From JAIVJZ01 sp035296385 (GTDB lineage: Bacteria > Acidobacteriota > Blastocatellia > Pyrinomonadales > Pyrinomonadaceae): a stretch of 64,000 nt of DNA. Position 1 is the first letter of the stretch; each line of letters starts with the position of its first letter. A program made the translations under genes and the position numbers. This document shows, in pieces, positions 37,907 through 48,000 of this stretch. The notes under the pieces were generated by a model that made no database searches, was not told where the DNA came from, and saw nothing but the letters and a program-made list of their open reading frames with translations. The stretch lies in the NCBI GenBank assembly GCA_035296385.1, contig DATHBB010000171.1, forward strand, positions 1 through 64,000, given 5' to 3'.

Positions 37907-38030
37907 GTTGTCCGTGGTCAGTAGTCAGTTGTCCGTTGCATGTGGCTCTCACATGCGTGGCTAAAGATTGAATTGATCAACTGACGACAGACAAAGAACA
38001 ACTGACAACGGACTACGGACAACTGACGGT
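37906..38030. repeat. LIR-9: inverted repeat of GTCAGTT/GTCCGTT heptads
   Basis: Left arm 37906-37938 and right arm 37998-38028 pair imperfectly with unit-wise gaps. An inner hairpin GCATGTG-GCTCT-CACATGC (37938-37956) sits in the loop. It lies between convergent MATE and hydrolase genes and starts on the last base of the MATE stop codon. Confidence 0.82.
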
Positions 38031-38032
38031 TT

Positions 38033-38767
38033 TTACTTCAACGTCTCTTTCGTCCAACTTTTGATCGCCGCGCTCATCTCGTCGAGTTGTTCGTCGAAGA
38101 AGTGTCCAGCGCCGGTGATAACCTGAACGCGGGCGTGAGCTTCGGGCGGGATTTCGGCGGCGAGCGTTTGGAGTGTGGCGATGTCGCCGAACTCGTCGCG
38201 GTCGCCGTGGACGAAGAGCAGGGGCTTGCGGCATTCTCTGAGGAATGAGAAATCGTAGCCGCGCTCGGCGATGCTGACGGGCGTGCCGATGGCGACGAGC
38301 GCGCTCACGCGCGGGTCGTGTGTGCCCGCTTCCAGCCCGACGCGCGCGCCGAAGGAGAAGCCCGCGACGAGGAGCGGCAAATTGGGGTAGCGTTCGACGA
38401 GATAGTCGAGCGCGAGATGCGCGTCCGCTTGTTCGCCGCGCGCGTGGTCGTGCGTGCCGGTCGTCTGGCCGACGCCGCGAAAGTTGATGCGGAGGGCGAC
38501 CGCGCCCGCGTCGTTCAAGGCGCGCGCGGCGCGGAAGACGACTTTGTTGTGCATCGTCCCGCCGTGCAGGGGGTGCGGGTGGAGTACGAGCGCGGCGGCG
38601 CGTAAGCCCGCAGAGGCGGGCGGCTCTTTCAAGATCGCTTCGAGCCGCCCGTGCGGGGCGGGTATGAAAAGATTGCCGACCGGATACAAAGTTAGTTTCC
38701 ACCTCACGACGAAGAATTTCGGGAATCTCGATTGGTGAGAGACTAGCAGAGAAGCGTGCGGGCGCAA
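38033..38767 (-). CDS. Alpha/beta hydrolase
   Basis: 244 residues in the longest frame. Core motifs: ALVLHPHPLHGG near the oxyanion strand, the nucleophile elbow GFSFGA (Ser near 135), an acid in VHGDRDEFGD, and the catalytic His in VITGAGHFFDE. This is the small KANL3/TexE-like hydrolase group that often acts on lipids or dienelactones, but no substrate can be named. The true start is uncertain: the first ~20 residues are atypical, and a GTG start giving VRWKLTLYPVGNLFIP is possible. The stop is 3 bp from LIR-9. Confidence 0.85.
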   Translation of the reverse strand: MRPHASLLVSHQSRFPKFFVVRWKLTLYPVGNLFIPAPHGRLEAILKEPPASAGLRAAALVLHPHPLHGGTMHNKVVFRAARALNDAGAVALRINFRGVGQTTGTHDHARGEQADAHLALDYLVERYPNLPLLVAGFSFGARVGLEAGTHDPRVSALVAIGTPVSIAERGYDFSFLRECRKPLLFVHGDRDEFGDIATLQTLAAEIPPEAHARVQVITGAGHFFDEQLDEMSAAIKSWTKETLK

Positions 38768-38806
38768 ATGTAGGGGGCGCGGCTTCGGGCGGGCGGCGGT
38801 AGGTAG

Positions 38807-38850
38807 AAAAAGAGCGGGCGCGAAAACTAACTTTCGCGCCCGCTCTTTTT
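38807..38850. terminator. 19-bp bidirectional terminator
   Basis: A perfect stem, 38807-38825 with 38832-38850, ends in T and A runs on either side. It lies downstream (minus strand) of the M36 protease gene, whose stop is at 38926. Confidence 0.88.
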
Positions 38851-38925
38851 GTTTGATGCGCGGGCGAACCGGCGTTGCTGCCGGTTCGCCCGCAGGTTAA
38901 AGCGGCTTTTGATCGCCGCGAGTGT

Positions 38926-41900
38926 TTAGGGCAGCGCCTCGATGTTGACGATGAAGCGGAACGCTCCGTCGCGCATCACGCCGAAGAGGAACTGCACGTT
39001 CATGCTCTGCCCGTTCGCCAGCGGCGTGCCGAGCGCCACGGTCGGCACCCTCAGGCTGCTGTTGATGCCGCCGCCGCGCGGCTGGTTGGGCGGTTCTTCA
39101 AGGGTCGTGCCTTCGATGGTCGTCGGCTGACCGTTGATCATGACGTTGTTGATGGTGGTTGAAGTGAGCGCCCGCAGGTCTGCCTGTCCGGGGCCGTCGC
39201 CCGGGCTGCCCAGAGTGGTTAAGTCAACAATACGGAAGCGGAGGCGTGTCACCGCCGTGCCCGTGTTGTTGGTGATCTTGCGCCGGATGCTCAGGAAGCC
39301 GAACGCCGACTTGTTTGGGTCGCACGGAGGCGTGTCGGGCGCGCCGCAACCGAGTCGCTTGCGGTTCTCCCCGCCGCCGGGCGTCTGTGTCGGATCAACG
39401 AGGCCCAGACGCTCGAACTGGTTACGTTCAATCGGGCTGCTCCTGTTTTCCGGCCCCGGTGCGCCGAGAATCGTCGGCACGGTAGAGCCTGCCGTCGGTC
39501 CGGGGAACGGTATGTTGTCCACGGCGACGAGCTGGAAGTCGGAGGCGTTATCTCCGGTGTCCTGCGGGAAGCTGGACGCCAGATTGATTTTGCGCACGTA
39601 GGCGTGCTGCACGTTCGGCCTGGTGTTGGCCGTGCGCGGCAGCCCGTTGCCCTCGATGTAGGGCCAGCTTCCGCCGTTGCCGACGAAGCCGACCGAGTCG
39701 ATGGTGACGTTAAAGGTGTTGTCCACCAGAGCGATGCCCTGATTGTTCGGGAACAGGTCGTTGAAGGACAGCGACAAGTCGAGCGGCGCATAAGCCGCCA
39801 GACTGTAGCCCGAAGCCGTCGGACTCGCGTTGCTGTTGCCGATGAGGATGTGTCCTCGTCGCGGGATGGTTGTGCCCGCGGGCAGGGTCAGGAGCGAATC
39901 GTTGGAGCCGCGCCTGAGTGCGTAGCCGCTGATGCTGATCGTCGCATCCGTGTTGTTGTACAGCTCGACGTACTCGTCGTTCACGTTGGACGTGGTCGGA
40001 GTCGGACTCGGGCTGGCCGGAGGCGGCTGAACGACGCCTGACTGGCGGAACTCGCTGATGATCACCTCGCCCGGCTGAGCCAATCTCGGGGTTGGCGTCG
40101 GCGACGGCGAGGTGCTGCCGCTGTTGCAGATGGCGAGCGTGTAGTTGCCGCCGCCGTTGACGACAGTTTCATGAACGACGACGACGTAGGTAGCCCCCGC
40201 CGGAACCAGGACCGAATAAGAGGCCGGTATGTTGGCCGCCGGACTGGTGCCGAGGTCGCCCAAGTAGTTGGCCGACTTGTTGGCCGGATCGTAAGCGTTC
40301 AGGTAAGCCGCGCTGAACATGTTGGCCGTGGTTGCCTGAAGCGTGATCCGGATGCAGGCCGCCTGGCTGCTCGTGTTCTGGAAGGTGTACTGGTCGTAGC
40401 GAACCGTCCCGGGTCCGGCAAACTCGCCGGGGAACGGCTTCGTGCTGCAGGCGCTCGGATTCGCGTCGCGGTTGAGGCGGTTGGTTTGCGTCATGTCGCC
40501 GGCGGCAATGCTGCCGTTGATCGGCGGAGTGACGGCCTCGCAGGCGAGGTTTTCCCGCGCAGTGAAATTCGCGTCGGTGACCGGGCCTTGCAGGTTGTTG
40601 TAAGTGCGGCTCGGCGGCGTGTACGTGTTGTTGCTGCCGGAAGGCGTCACGGTGTAGTTGCCGCCGCGCGTCAGGTTCGGGAACGAGTAGAAGCCGCCGC
40701 CGGAAGTGACGGTGGTTCTCGATTCCGTGCCGGTGAGCGTGATGGTAATGCCGTCAATGCCCGCCGCGCCGTTCTCCGTGGTGACGCGCCCGCTGATGCT
40801 CGCCTGCGCGAGGAGCGAGAAGTTGGCGTCCGTAACGTTCGCGTTCAGGTTGTTGTAAGTGCGACTCGGCGGCGTGTAGTCGAAGCCCGGCGTCGTCGGC
40901 GTGACGGTGTAGCTGCCGCCCGCGACGAGGTTCGGGAACGAGTAGTTGCCGTTCGCGTCGGTGTTGGTGGTCGCGGTGGTCGTGCCGCTCAAAGTGATCT
41001 GGATACCGGCGACGCCGTTTCCGCCACTGTCGGTCACGCGACCGCTGATGGAGACGGTGGAGACGCCGAAGCGCGAGCAGGGCTGCGCGTTCGTCGAGAG
41101 TAGAACCGTGTCGATGCGCGCGCCGGACTGTCCGGGCGCGATGGTGTTGGCATCGGCGATGACCGTCCACTTGAGTTGCACGCTCTGGCCGTTGGCCGTC
41201 GGCGGCAAGTTGACGACCGAGGTGATGAACTCCGGATTATCCGTCGTACCGGCGGAAACACCCGTCCACGCGTTGCCTTGGTTGATCGAGCCGTTGTAAC
41301 CGCCGCTGACGAAACTGCCGCCCGCCGCGATGATCTCTCTGAACGGCTGAGCGCCGATCTTGATGTGCAACTGCATGCCGTCGAAGTTGTCTTCGAGGTT
41401 GTAGAGGTTGCGGAAGCTCACGCGCGCCTGTCCGGTGTTGACCGGGAAGGTCGGCGAGATGAGATCGGCTGTGCCGGCGTTGGTCGGGTTCGTGGTGAAC
41501 GCCGAGTTGGGCGGGGTGTCCGATTTGGCGGAGTTGGTCTGCCAGGGCATGCCCGCGCCGGAGCGCTGCGTCGTCCAACCGGCAGGCAGCGCCGGAGGCG
41601 TCACGCCGTCGAAGTTCTCGAAGGTGGTGAGCGCTGCGGGCTGACCGACGTTCAGGAAGTACGTGTAGGTGATCGGGCCGAGACTGCTCTCGACCAAGAT
41701 GCTCAAAGGAATCGCCGCGCCGCAAGCGGTCTCGACGGGCACGGTGTAGTCGATGGTCTGCGAATCGGTTTCGCCGGGCGTGACCGTGCCGTAGTTGGCT
41801 ACGTTGTTGGCGCCCGTGATGGTGGCCGTCGTGTTATCAGCGTTGTGCGCGCACAGGATGTTGGTGAGCGGGATGCTGATGCGGGCGGTTTCGCCCGGTT

Positions 41901-44268
41901 CGACGACGCCGTCGCCGTCGCCCGTCTGTTCCGTCGCGGTGACGTTTCCGAGCCGCAGGTTCACGGGGTCAAAACTTTCCGTGACGCTCGTACCCGCGAT
42001 GCTCGCGCGGAAGCCCGCGCCGCGAATGCGGAAGCCTTCCCAGATTTCGAGTTCGTCCGCGCCGGCGGCAGCCGCGCAGTTGGCGGCGAGAATCGAATCG
42101 CGCCCCTGGAGTTGCGTCGGGCTGGCGGGGTCGAGTTTCATGCCGTCGGTAACCATCTGGAGCATGCGATTGTTGCCGCCCAGAAGGCCGTATTTCTCTA
42201 TGAGTTTGGCGCGCACTTCCCACAGCGCCGTACACCACACCTCGCCCTGATTATGGACCTGGGTGGCCGAACCCGGGTTCACGGGGAAAGCCGCGTCGCT
42301 GACGTTGATCTGCGCCGGGTCGATGTCGGCGAGGGTGAGCGGGTTGTGCGATCTGCCGTTGGCGGCGACGGCGGATTTAACCGCGTAGGGGAAACGACGG
42401 ATGCCGCGATAGTAATCGCGCGTGTCGTAAGCGCCCATCGGGTAGAGTTGCTTGCCGTCGGTGTCCATCTTGCCGATGACGGAGTTGATCGAGAGGCCGT
42501 AGAAGTCCGACCAGCCTTCGCCCATGCCCGCAGCCGCGTCGGTGTTCAGGCCGAGCGCGTTGGCGTGCAGGCGGTTCGACGTGCCGTGCGTCAACTCGTG
42601 GATGATGACATCCTGATCGAGGTCGCCGTCACGATTGGTTTGCCCCGCCGCCGTGAAGATGTACATCTGCATGCGACCGGGAGTGCCGTCGGGCGGGGTC
42701 AGGAAGTTGGCATTGTTCGTGCCGGAGAAGTCCTGCGCCTGCGCGAGGACGGGGTCGCCGCCCACGCCGCCGCGATTGAAGTTGTCAACCTGGAAGTTGC
42801 GCGCGCCCTCGACGAAGCCGAGGTCGTAGAGGCGGTCGTGATAGCGGTTCGACCAGAAGAAGAGGTTGACGACCGCGCCCATGCGGAACTGTGCATCCGA
42901 AGGGTTGGTAGAACCAGCCGGATCAGCCGAGCCGTCGGGACGGTAGGTGAAATTAAAGACGCGATTCGTCGCGGTGGAGCGCCCGCCGTCCGGGTCGGAC
43001 ATGGTTGGGGGGTCAATGCCGTCCGGGGCGACGAGGTCTAAACCGGCGTCAACGTTGTTGCCGGTCGTCGAAGGGTTCGGGCCGGCGGAATCGGGAATCC
43101 AGCCGAGCAAGTTGGATTCGTGCTCGCTCACGAGCGTGATGTTCGTGCGCATGATGCCCGGCGCTTGCGGGACGGGCGGCGCGATGGCCTGCGGCGGACC
43201 GAGCGGATTGATCGGCGTCGGGCTGTCGTCGTTGTAGACGTTGTAGGTGACGGCCTGCGTCTGATCCTGCGTCATGTTCTTGCGCCAGAGCAGGACGCCC
43301 GTGTTGGCGTCGATGACCGAGTAGTAGGCGGTTTCAGAGTCCCACAAGAGCATCGAATAGGCGAGCACGGCGTGGCCGGGCACGAGCGGGAAATAGACGA
43401 GCGAGGTCTTGGTCTCTTCCTTGAGCGGGCCGCGCGAAACGACCTGCTTGCCGTTATCGTCTGTGCCGATGACGGAGAGGGTGCTCGCGTCAACTTTGAC
43501 GTTGATGCTCCTGATGCCGGCGGCGACTGCGTCAGTCGCGTTGAGGCCGGGCGTAGAACTGAGCCTTTCGGAGCGCAAGCCCGCGGCGAGCAGGCCGGTC
43601 GTGCGCACCAGACGCCCATCCGGCGTCAAGATGCCGCGCACGTAGCCCTGAAACACGGGGATGCCGTTGATCTCCTGCTCCAATTCGACGAACGCGAGAT
43701 TGCCCGACGGATTCGCGTAATCGGAATATTTCTTGAGTTGCGACGCCTGCGCCCGGGTCAAGCCGTAGAGCGCCGCGTTTTCGGTGATGAAACCGCGCAG
43801 GGCCGATTCCCTCGGGCCTCCGACACCGGACGCCTGAGAGGCCGGTAGCTCGCCCGCGCCTTCGACCCGCACGATTTCCGGGACGCTCAAGGCTTCATTG
43901 TAAACGACTTTCAAGCTGGGCACGCGCGAAGCCAACTGCGCCTCTGCCGCACTCATGGCTCGCTGCACGGTGACGGCTGATTCGCGCTGGCTCTGCGTGG
44001 CGACGGCCTGCTTCTGCGAACTCACCGCAAGCTGTGCGCCTTTCTGCTTGAGAGCCACGTTATCAACATCCTCCGGGGCGCTCGCGCTCCGCAGTCTGAT
44101 GTCGTAATTTTCGAGGCCGGTACGGGTCGTGGGGGCGATCTCTTTACCGCGAGTTTTATCGCTTTTGCGGTTGCCCTGGCTGGAAGCAACCGGGCCGAAG
44201 TCGAACACTACGGCTCCCATGGCGACGGCAATGCTGAGGAGCAGCAGCCATCGTTTAAAGTTCCTCAT
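38926..44268 (-). CDS. Large secreted M36 (fungalysin) metalloprotease with CarboxypepD-reg and lamin-tail domains
   Basis: 1780 residues. A signal peptide (LLLLSIAVAMGAVVF) is followed by a propeptide with PepSY/FTP-like sequence, then an M36 catalytic domain with the zinc motif HELTHGTSNR (about residues 556-565) and a downstream Glu-rich MGEGWSDFYG. Next comes a beta-sandwich region, then two carboxypeptidase-regulatory-like domains (about 1076-1236; each SGRVT...ANGNYSFPNL...YTPPSRTYNNL), and finally a lamin-tail domain (about 1403-1525; EVIISEFRQSG...NDEYVELYNNTD). Ser/Pro/Thr-rich linkers separate the parts. Family members degrade extracellular protein. The start has an AAAGGA site. Confidence 0.92.
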   Translation of the reverse strand: MRNFKRWLLLLSIAVAMGAVVFDFGPVASSQGNRKSDKTRGKEIAPTTRTGLENYDIRLRSASAPEDVDNVALKQKGAQLAVSSQKQAVATQSQRESAVTVQRAMSAAEAQLASRVPSLKVVYNEALSVPEIVRVEGAGELPASQASGVGGPRESALRGFITENAALYGLTRAQASQLKKYSDYANPSGNLAFVELEQEINGIPVFQGYVRGILTPDGRLVRTTGLLAAGLRSERLSSTPGLNATDAVAAGIRSINVKVDASTLSVIGTDDNGKQVVSRGPLKEETKTSLVYFPLVPGHAVLAYSMLLWDSETAYYSVIDANTGVLLWRKNMTQDQTQAVTYNVYNDDSPTPINPLGPPQAIAPPVPQAPGIMRTNITLVSEHESNLLGWIPDSAGPNPSTTGNNVDAGLDLVAPDGIDPPTMSDPDGGRSTATNRVFNFTYRPDGSADPAGSTNPSDAQFRMGAVVNLFFWSNRYHDRLYDLGFVEGARNFQVDNFNRGGVGGDPVLAQAQDFSGTNNANFLTPPDGTPGRMQMYIFTAAGQTNRDGDLDQDVIIHELTHGTSNRLHANALGLNTDAAAGMGEGWSDFYGLSINSVIGKMDTDGKQLYPMGAYDTRDYYRGIRRFPYAVKSAVAANGRSHNPLTLADIDPAQINVSDAAFPVNPGSATQVHNQGEVWCTALWEVRAKLIEKYGLLGGNNRMLQMVTDGMKLDPASPTQLQGRDSILAANCAAAAGADELEIWEGFRIRGAGFRASIAGTSVTESFDPVNLRLGNVTATEQTGDGDGVVEPGETARISIPLTNILCAHNADNTTATITGANNVANYGTVTPGETDSQTIDYTVPVETACGAAIPLSILVESSLGPITYTYFLNVGQPAALTTFENFDGVTPPALPAGWTTQRSGAGMPWQTNSAKSDTPPNSAFTTNPTNAGTADLISPTFPVNTGQARVSFRNLYNLEDNFDGMQLHIKIGAQPFREIIAAGGSFVSGGYNGSINQGNAWTGVSAGTTDNPEFITSVVNLPPTANGQSVQLKWTVIADANTIAPGQSGARIDTVLLSTNAQPCSRFGVSTVSISGRVTDSGGNGVAGIQITLSGTTTATTNTDANGNYSFPNLVAGGSYTVTPTTPGFDYTPPSRTYNNLNANVTDANFSLLAQASISGRVTTENGAAGIDGITITLTGTESRTTVTSGGGFYSFPNLTRGGNYTVTPSGSNNTYTPPSRTYNNLQGPVTDANFTARENLACEAVTPPINGSIAAGDMTQTNRLNRDANPSACSTKPFPGEFAGPGTVRYDQYTFQNTSSQAACIRITLQATTANMFSAAYLNAYDPANKSANYLGDLGTSPAANIPASYSVLVPAGATYVVVVHETVVNGGGNYTLAICNSGSTSPSPTPTPRLAQPGEVIISEFRQSGVVQPPPASPSPTPTTSNVNDEYVELYNNTDATISISGYALRRGSNDSLLTLPAGTTIPRRGHILIGNSNASPTASGYSLAAYAPLDLSLSFNDLFPNNQGIALVDNTFNVTIDSVGFVGNGGSWPYIEGNGLPRTANTRPNVQHAYVRKINLASSFPQDTGDNASDFQLVAVDNIPFPGPTAGSTVPTILGAPGPENRSSPIERNQFERLGLVDPTQTPGGGENRKRLGCGAPDTPPCDPNKSAFGFLSIRRKITNNTGTAVTRLRFRIVDLTTLGSPGDGPGQADLRALTSTTINNVMINGQPTTIEGTTLEEPPNQPRGGGINSSLRVPTVALGTPLANGQSMNVQFLFGVMRDGAFRFIVNIEALP

Positions 44269-45027
44269 ATCTAAATCCTTTCATCACCTCAGGAAGGAGG
44301 TACTGGGTCTGTCGGACGAAAATCTGTAAAAGTTCACAGTCCGGCTCTCGGACTCCGAAACATTTGACTATTCAGGCGGCTCCGGCGTTCGCGTCCCGGG
44401 TGGCGTTAAAGCTGCGTGCGGGACTGAAGCGAACCGGAACTGAATGAGACGCAAGGGCAGAACTAAACCCAGTAGCCAATCGAGCTCAAGCCGTGTGTGG
44501 GTCTGAACAAGTTGAATACGAGGGCAAAATCGGTATCGGAAATTTCAGGATTGAATAGCGCAGAGTAAATTAATAAGGGGAGCGGGACGGCATAGCGGCA
44601 TGCGTCCGCGGGTCTTGATTGCATCAGATAAACTACCTTTTTCAAACCTTGTGCGAGAAGCGAAGACAACGCTTCCACCGACACGTATCGAGAAAGTCAA
44701 CTGAAGAGTCTAAATTGACTGTTAGTTATTGGCAGGACGAAAAAGCTCTAAACTTTAGCTAAGCCCGAGAAAGTTAAATAAATCCGGAGCAAATGTCAAG
44801 GCGAAAGAGGGCAGTTTTCAAGGACGGCGCAAGCGTTTGCCCGCCGCCGCCGCGCACGAATTTCAAGGCCGCGCGCCGCGCGCGATAGCTCACCGCCGCG
44901 AATTGAAATCTTGACTTGTCCGCGCCCGACAGCGTAGCTTTCACTGGTGGAGACTGGGCGCGCTAAAAACAGGCGCGCGAGTTGAAACGAGCACCCACTA
45001 CTTTCCGGCGCACGAAAATTTCCAGTT
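44269..45027. other. 760-bp gene-free divergent spacer
   Basis: Between the M36 protease (minus) and the hybrid kinase (plus). A 73-codon minus frame (44463-44684) has no ribosome site or family likeness. The half nearest the kinase holds a candidate promoter at 44911. No known riboswitch consensus was recognised. Confidence 0.5.
44911..44940 (+). promoter_or_regulatory. Candidate promoter for the hybrid kinase
   Basis: TTGACT at 44911-44916, 18 bp, TAGCTT at 44935-44940. The -10 is weak. Confidence 0.35.
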
Positions 45028-48000
45028 ATGAGCGATAGCAAGCAACACGATCTCACCACCGTGCCGCACGAAGACGGTTTTCGCCCGCGCGAGATGCAGG
45101 CCGCGCTCGCGTCCCTGCGCGAGAGCAATCAGACGCTCGAAGCCATCATCCACGCCTCGCCGCTCGCCATCATCACGCTCGACCCCGAAGGCATCGTCAA
45201 GATGTGGAACAGCGCCGCCGAACGCATCTACGGCTGGAGCGAAGAGGAAGTGTTAGGCCGCCCGCTGCCTACCGTCCCGCTCGACCGGCAGGAGGAGATG
45301 CGGCAGAACCACCACCGCGCCCTTCAGGGCACGGACTTCAAAGCCTACGAGACCGAACGCCTGCGCAAAGACGGCACGCAGATCAGCGTCAGCATCTCGA
45401 CGGCGCCGCTCCGCGATTCGGAAGGGGAACTCAAGGGCGTCGTCGCGCTCGTCGAAGACATCACGGAGCGCAAGCGCGCCGAGCGCGAGAAGTCGCGTCT
45501 GGCGGCGGAAGTCGAAAGCCAGCAGCGGCGTCTGGACTCGATCATCAAGAGCGTGCCCGGCGTGGTCTGGGAGGCCTGGGGCGAGCCGGATGAATCGAAT
45601 CAGCGCATCAACTTCGTCAGCGACTACGTCGAGAAGTTGCTCGGCTACACGGTCGAGGAATGGCTCTCGACGCCGAACTTCTGGCTCACAATCGTCCACC
45701 CCGAAGACCGCGAGCGGGCGGCGCGCAACGCCGTCGCCACCTTCGAGAGCGGGGAAATCGGCACGAACCAGTTTCGCTGGATGACGAAAGACGGGCGCGC
45801 CGTGTGGGTCGAAGCGCATTCGATTGCCATCACGGACGCGCGCGGGCGACCCGTCGGGATGCGCGGCGTGACGATGGACATCACGGAGCGCAAGGAGGCG
45901 GGCGAGGCGCTCAGCCGCAGCGAGGAGCGTTACCGCGCCTTCATCGAACAGAGCAACGAGCCGATCTGGCGTTTCGAGTTGCGCGCGCCCATCCCCGTCA
46001 ACCTTTCGACCGACGAGCAGATCGAACATTTTTACGCGGCGGGCTATCTCGCCGAGTGCAACGACGTGATGGCGCGCATGTACGGTTACGCGAGCGCGAG
46101 CGAACTCATCGGCAAGCCACTCGAAGCCTTCCTGCCGCGCACGCCCACGAATCTGGACTACCTGCGCGCCGCCATCAACTCCGGCTACAGCCTCACCGAC
46201 GTGGAATCGCAGGAGCTTGATCGCGAAGGGCACACGAAATATTTCCTCAACAACCTCGTCGGCATCGTCGAAGGCGGCATGCTCCGGCGCGTGTGGGGCA
46301 CGCAGCGCGACATCACCGAGCACAAGCGCGTGGAAGAAGAGCTGCGACGCTGGGAGCAGATTTTCCAGCACGCGGGCTGGGGCGTGGCGATGGGCGATCC
46401 GGCGACGGGCACGCTCAAAGCCCTCAACCCGGCCTTCGCGCGCATGCACGGCTACACGGTCGAGGAGATGATCGGCAAGCCGCTCACGGACATGTTCGCG
46501 CCCGAAGAACGCCCGCAACTGGCCGGGCACATACGCATCGTCGCCGAAAAGGGACACCACATCTACGAGTCGATCCACATTCGCAAAGACGGCACGCGCT
46601 TTCCGGTCCTCGCCGACGTGACGGCCTACAAGGACGAGCAGGGCAACGTCCTCTATCGCGCGGCCAACATACAGGACATCACCGAGCGCAAGCGCGCGGA
46701 GGAGGCCGAGCGTTTCCTCGGCGACGCGACGACCATGTTCACCTCCTCGCTCGACTACGAACTGACGCTCGAATCCGTCGCGCGCCTCGCCGTGCCTTAC
46801 GTGGCCGACTACTGCCTCGTCCACATGCTCGAAGACGACAGTTCGATCCGCCGCATGATCGTGGCGCATCAAGACCCTGCGCGCGAGGCCGCGTGGCGCG
46901 ACATGCAGCGCCGCTTCCCGCTCGATCTCAACACGCCGCACACCATCGCCAAAGTTTTGCGCTCCGGGCGGGCGGAGATGTTCTCTTTAGTCTCCGACGA
47001 ATTGATGCAGCGAGTGATCGGCGACCCCGCCGAGATCAGGATGCTCAAGGAGTTCGACATCAAGGCTTCGATGATCGTGCCGCTCGTGGCGCGCGGGCGC
47101 ACCATCGGCGCTTTGACTTTCATCAGTTCGGAGTCCGGGCGTCATTACGCCGAAGATGATTTCGCGCTCGCGCAGGAACTCGCGCGCCGCGCCGTGTTCG
47201 CCATCGACAACGCGCGACTCTATGGCCGCGCGCAGGAGGCCAACCGTGCGAAGGACGAATTCCTCGCCACGCTCTCGCACGAACTGCGCACTCCCCTGAC
47301 GCCCATCATCGGCTGGGTGCACATGATGGGCACAGGCCAACTCGCCCCCGCCGACATCCAGCACGGCCTCACGATCATCGCCAAAAATTCGCAATCGCTC
47401 TCCCGACTCATCAACGACCTGCTCGACATGTCGGCCATCCTCAGCGGCAAGATGCGCATTGACACGCTGCCCGTGCCGCTCGACGGGGCGGTCAAAGAGG
47501 CCATCGAAACCGTGCGCCCGCAGGCGGTGAAGCAGGACATCAGGATCGAACTCGCGCCCTGCGAGGGGCTGGAAGAGGTGACGGTCTCCGGCGACCGCAC
47601 GCGGCTCGTGCAGGTCTTCTGGAATCTCCTGGCGAACGCGGTCAAGTTCTCTCCGCGCGGTGGCCGCGTCAAAGTCGTCTGCGAGATCGCGGGCGGCGGG
47701 GCGGCGCACGTCCGCGTGGAAGACGAGGGCGAAGGCATCAGGCCGGAGTTTCTCCCGCACGTCTTCGAGCGATTCCGGCAGCAGGATATGTCAACGACGA
47801 AGATGCACGGGGGCTTAGGCATCGGGCTGGCGCTCGTTAAGAGTTTCGTGGAGGCGCACGGCGGCACGGTCGCGGCGTCGAGCGCGGGCGAGGGGCGCGG
47901 GAGTCGTTTCACCGTGACGCTGCCGCTCTTGCAGAGGCCAGCGGTCGCGCGCGCCGCGCCGGTCGATCCGGCGGCTGACGCGGCGTGCGAAATCGAGGGC

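Noticed and set aside
41176..43041. 621-codon plus-strand frame inside the M36 gene
   Set aside because: Shadow of the protease gene; no start signal and Arg/Val/Asp-biased translation.
44463..44684. 73-codon minus-strand frame upstream of the M36 gene
   Set aside because: No ribosome site or recognisable features.
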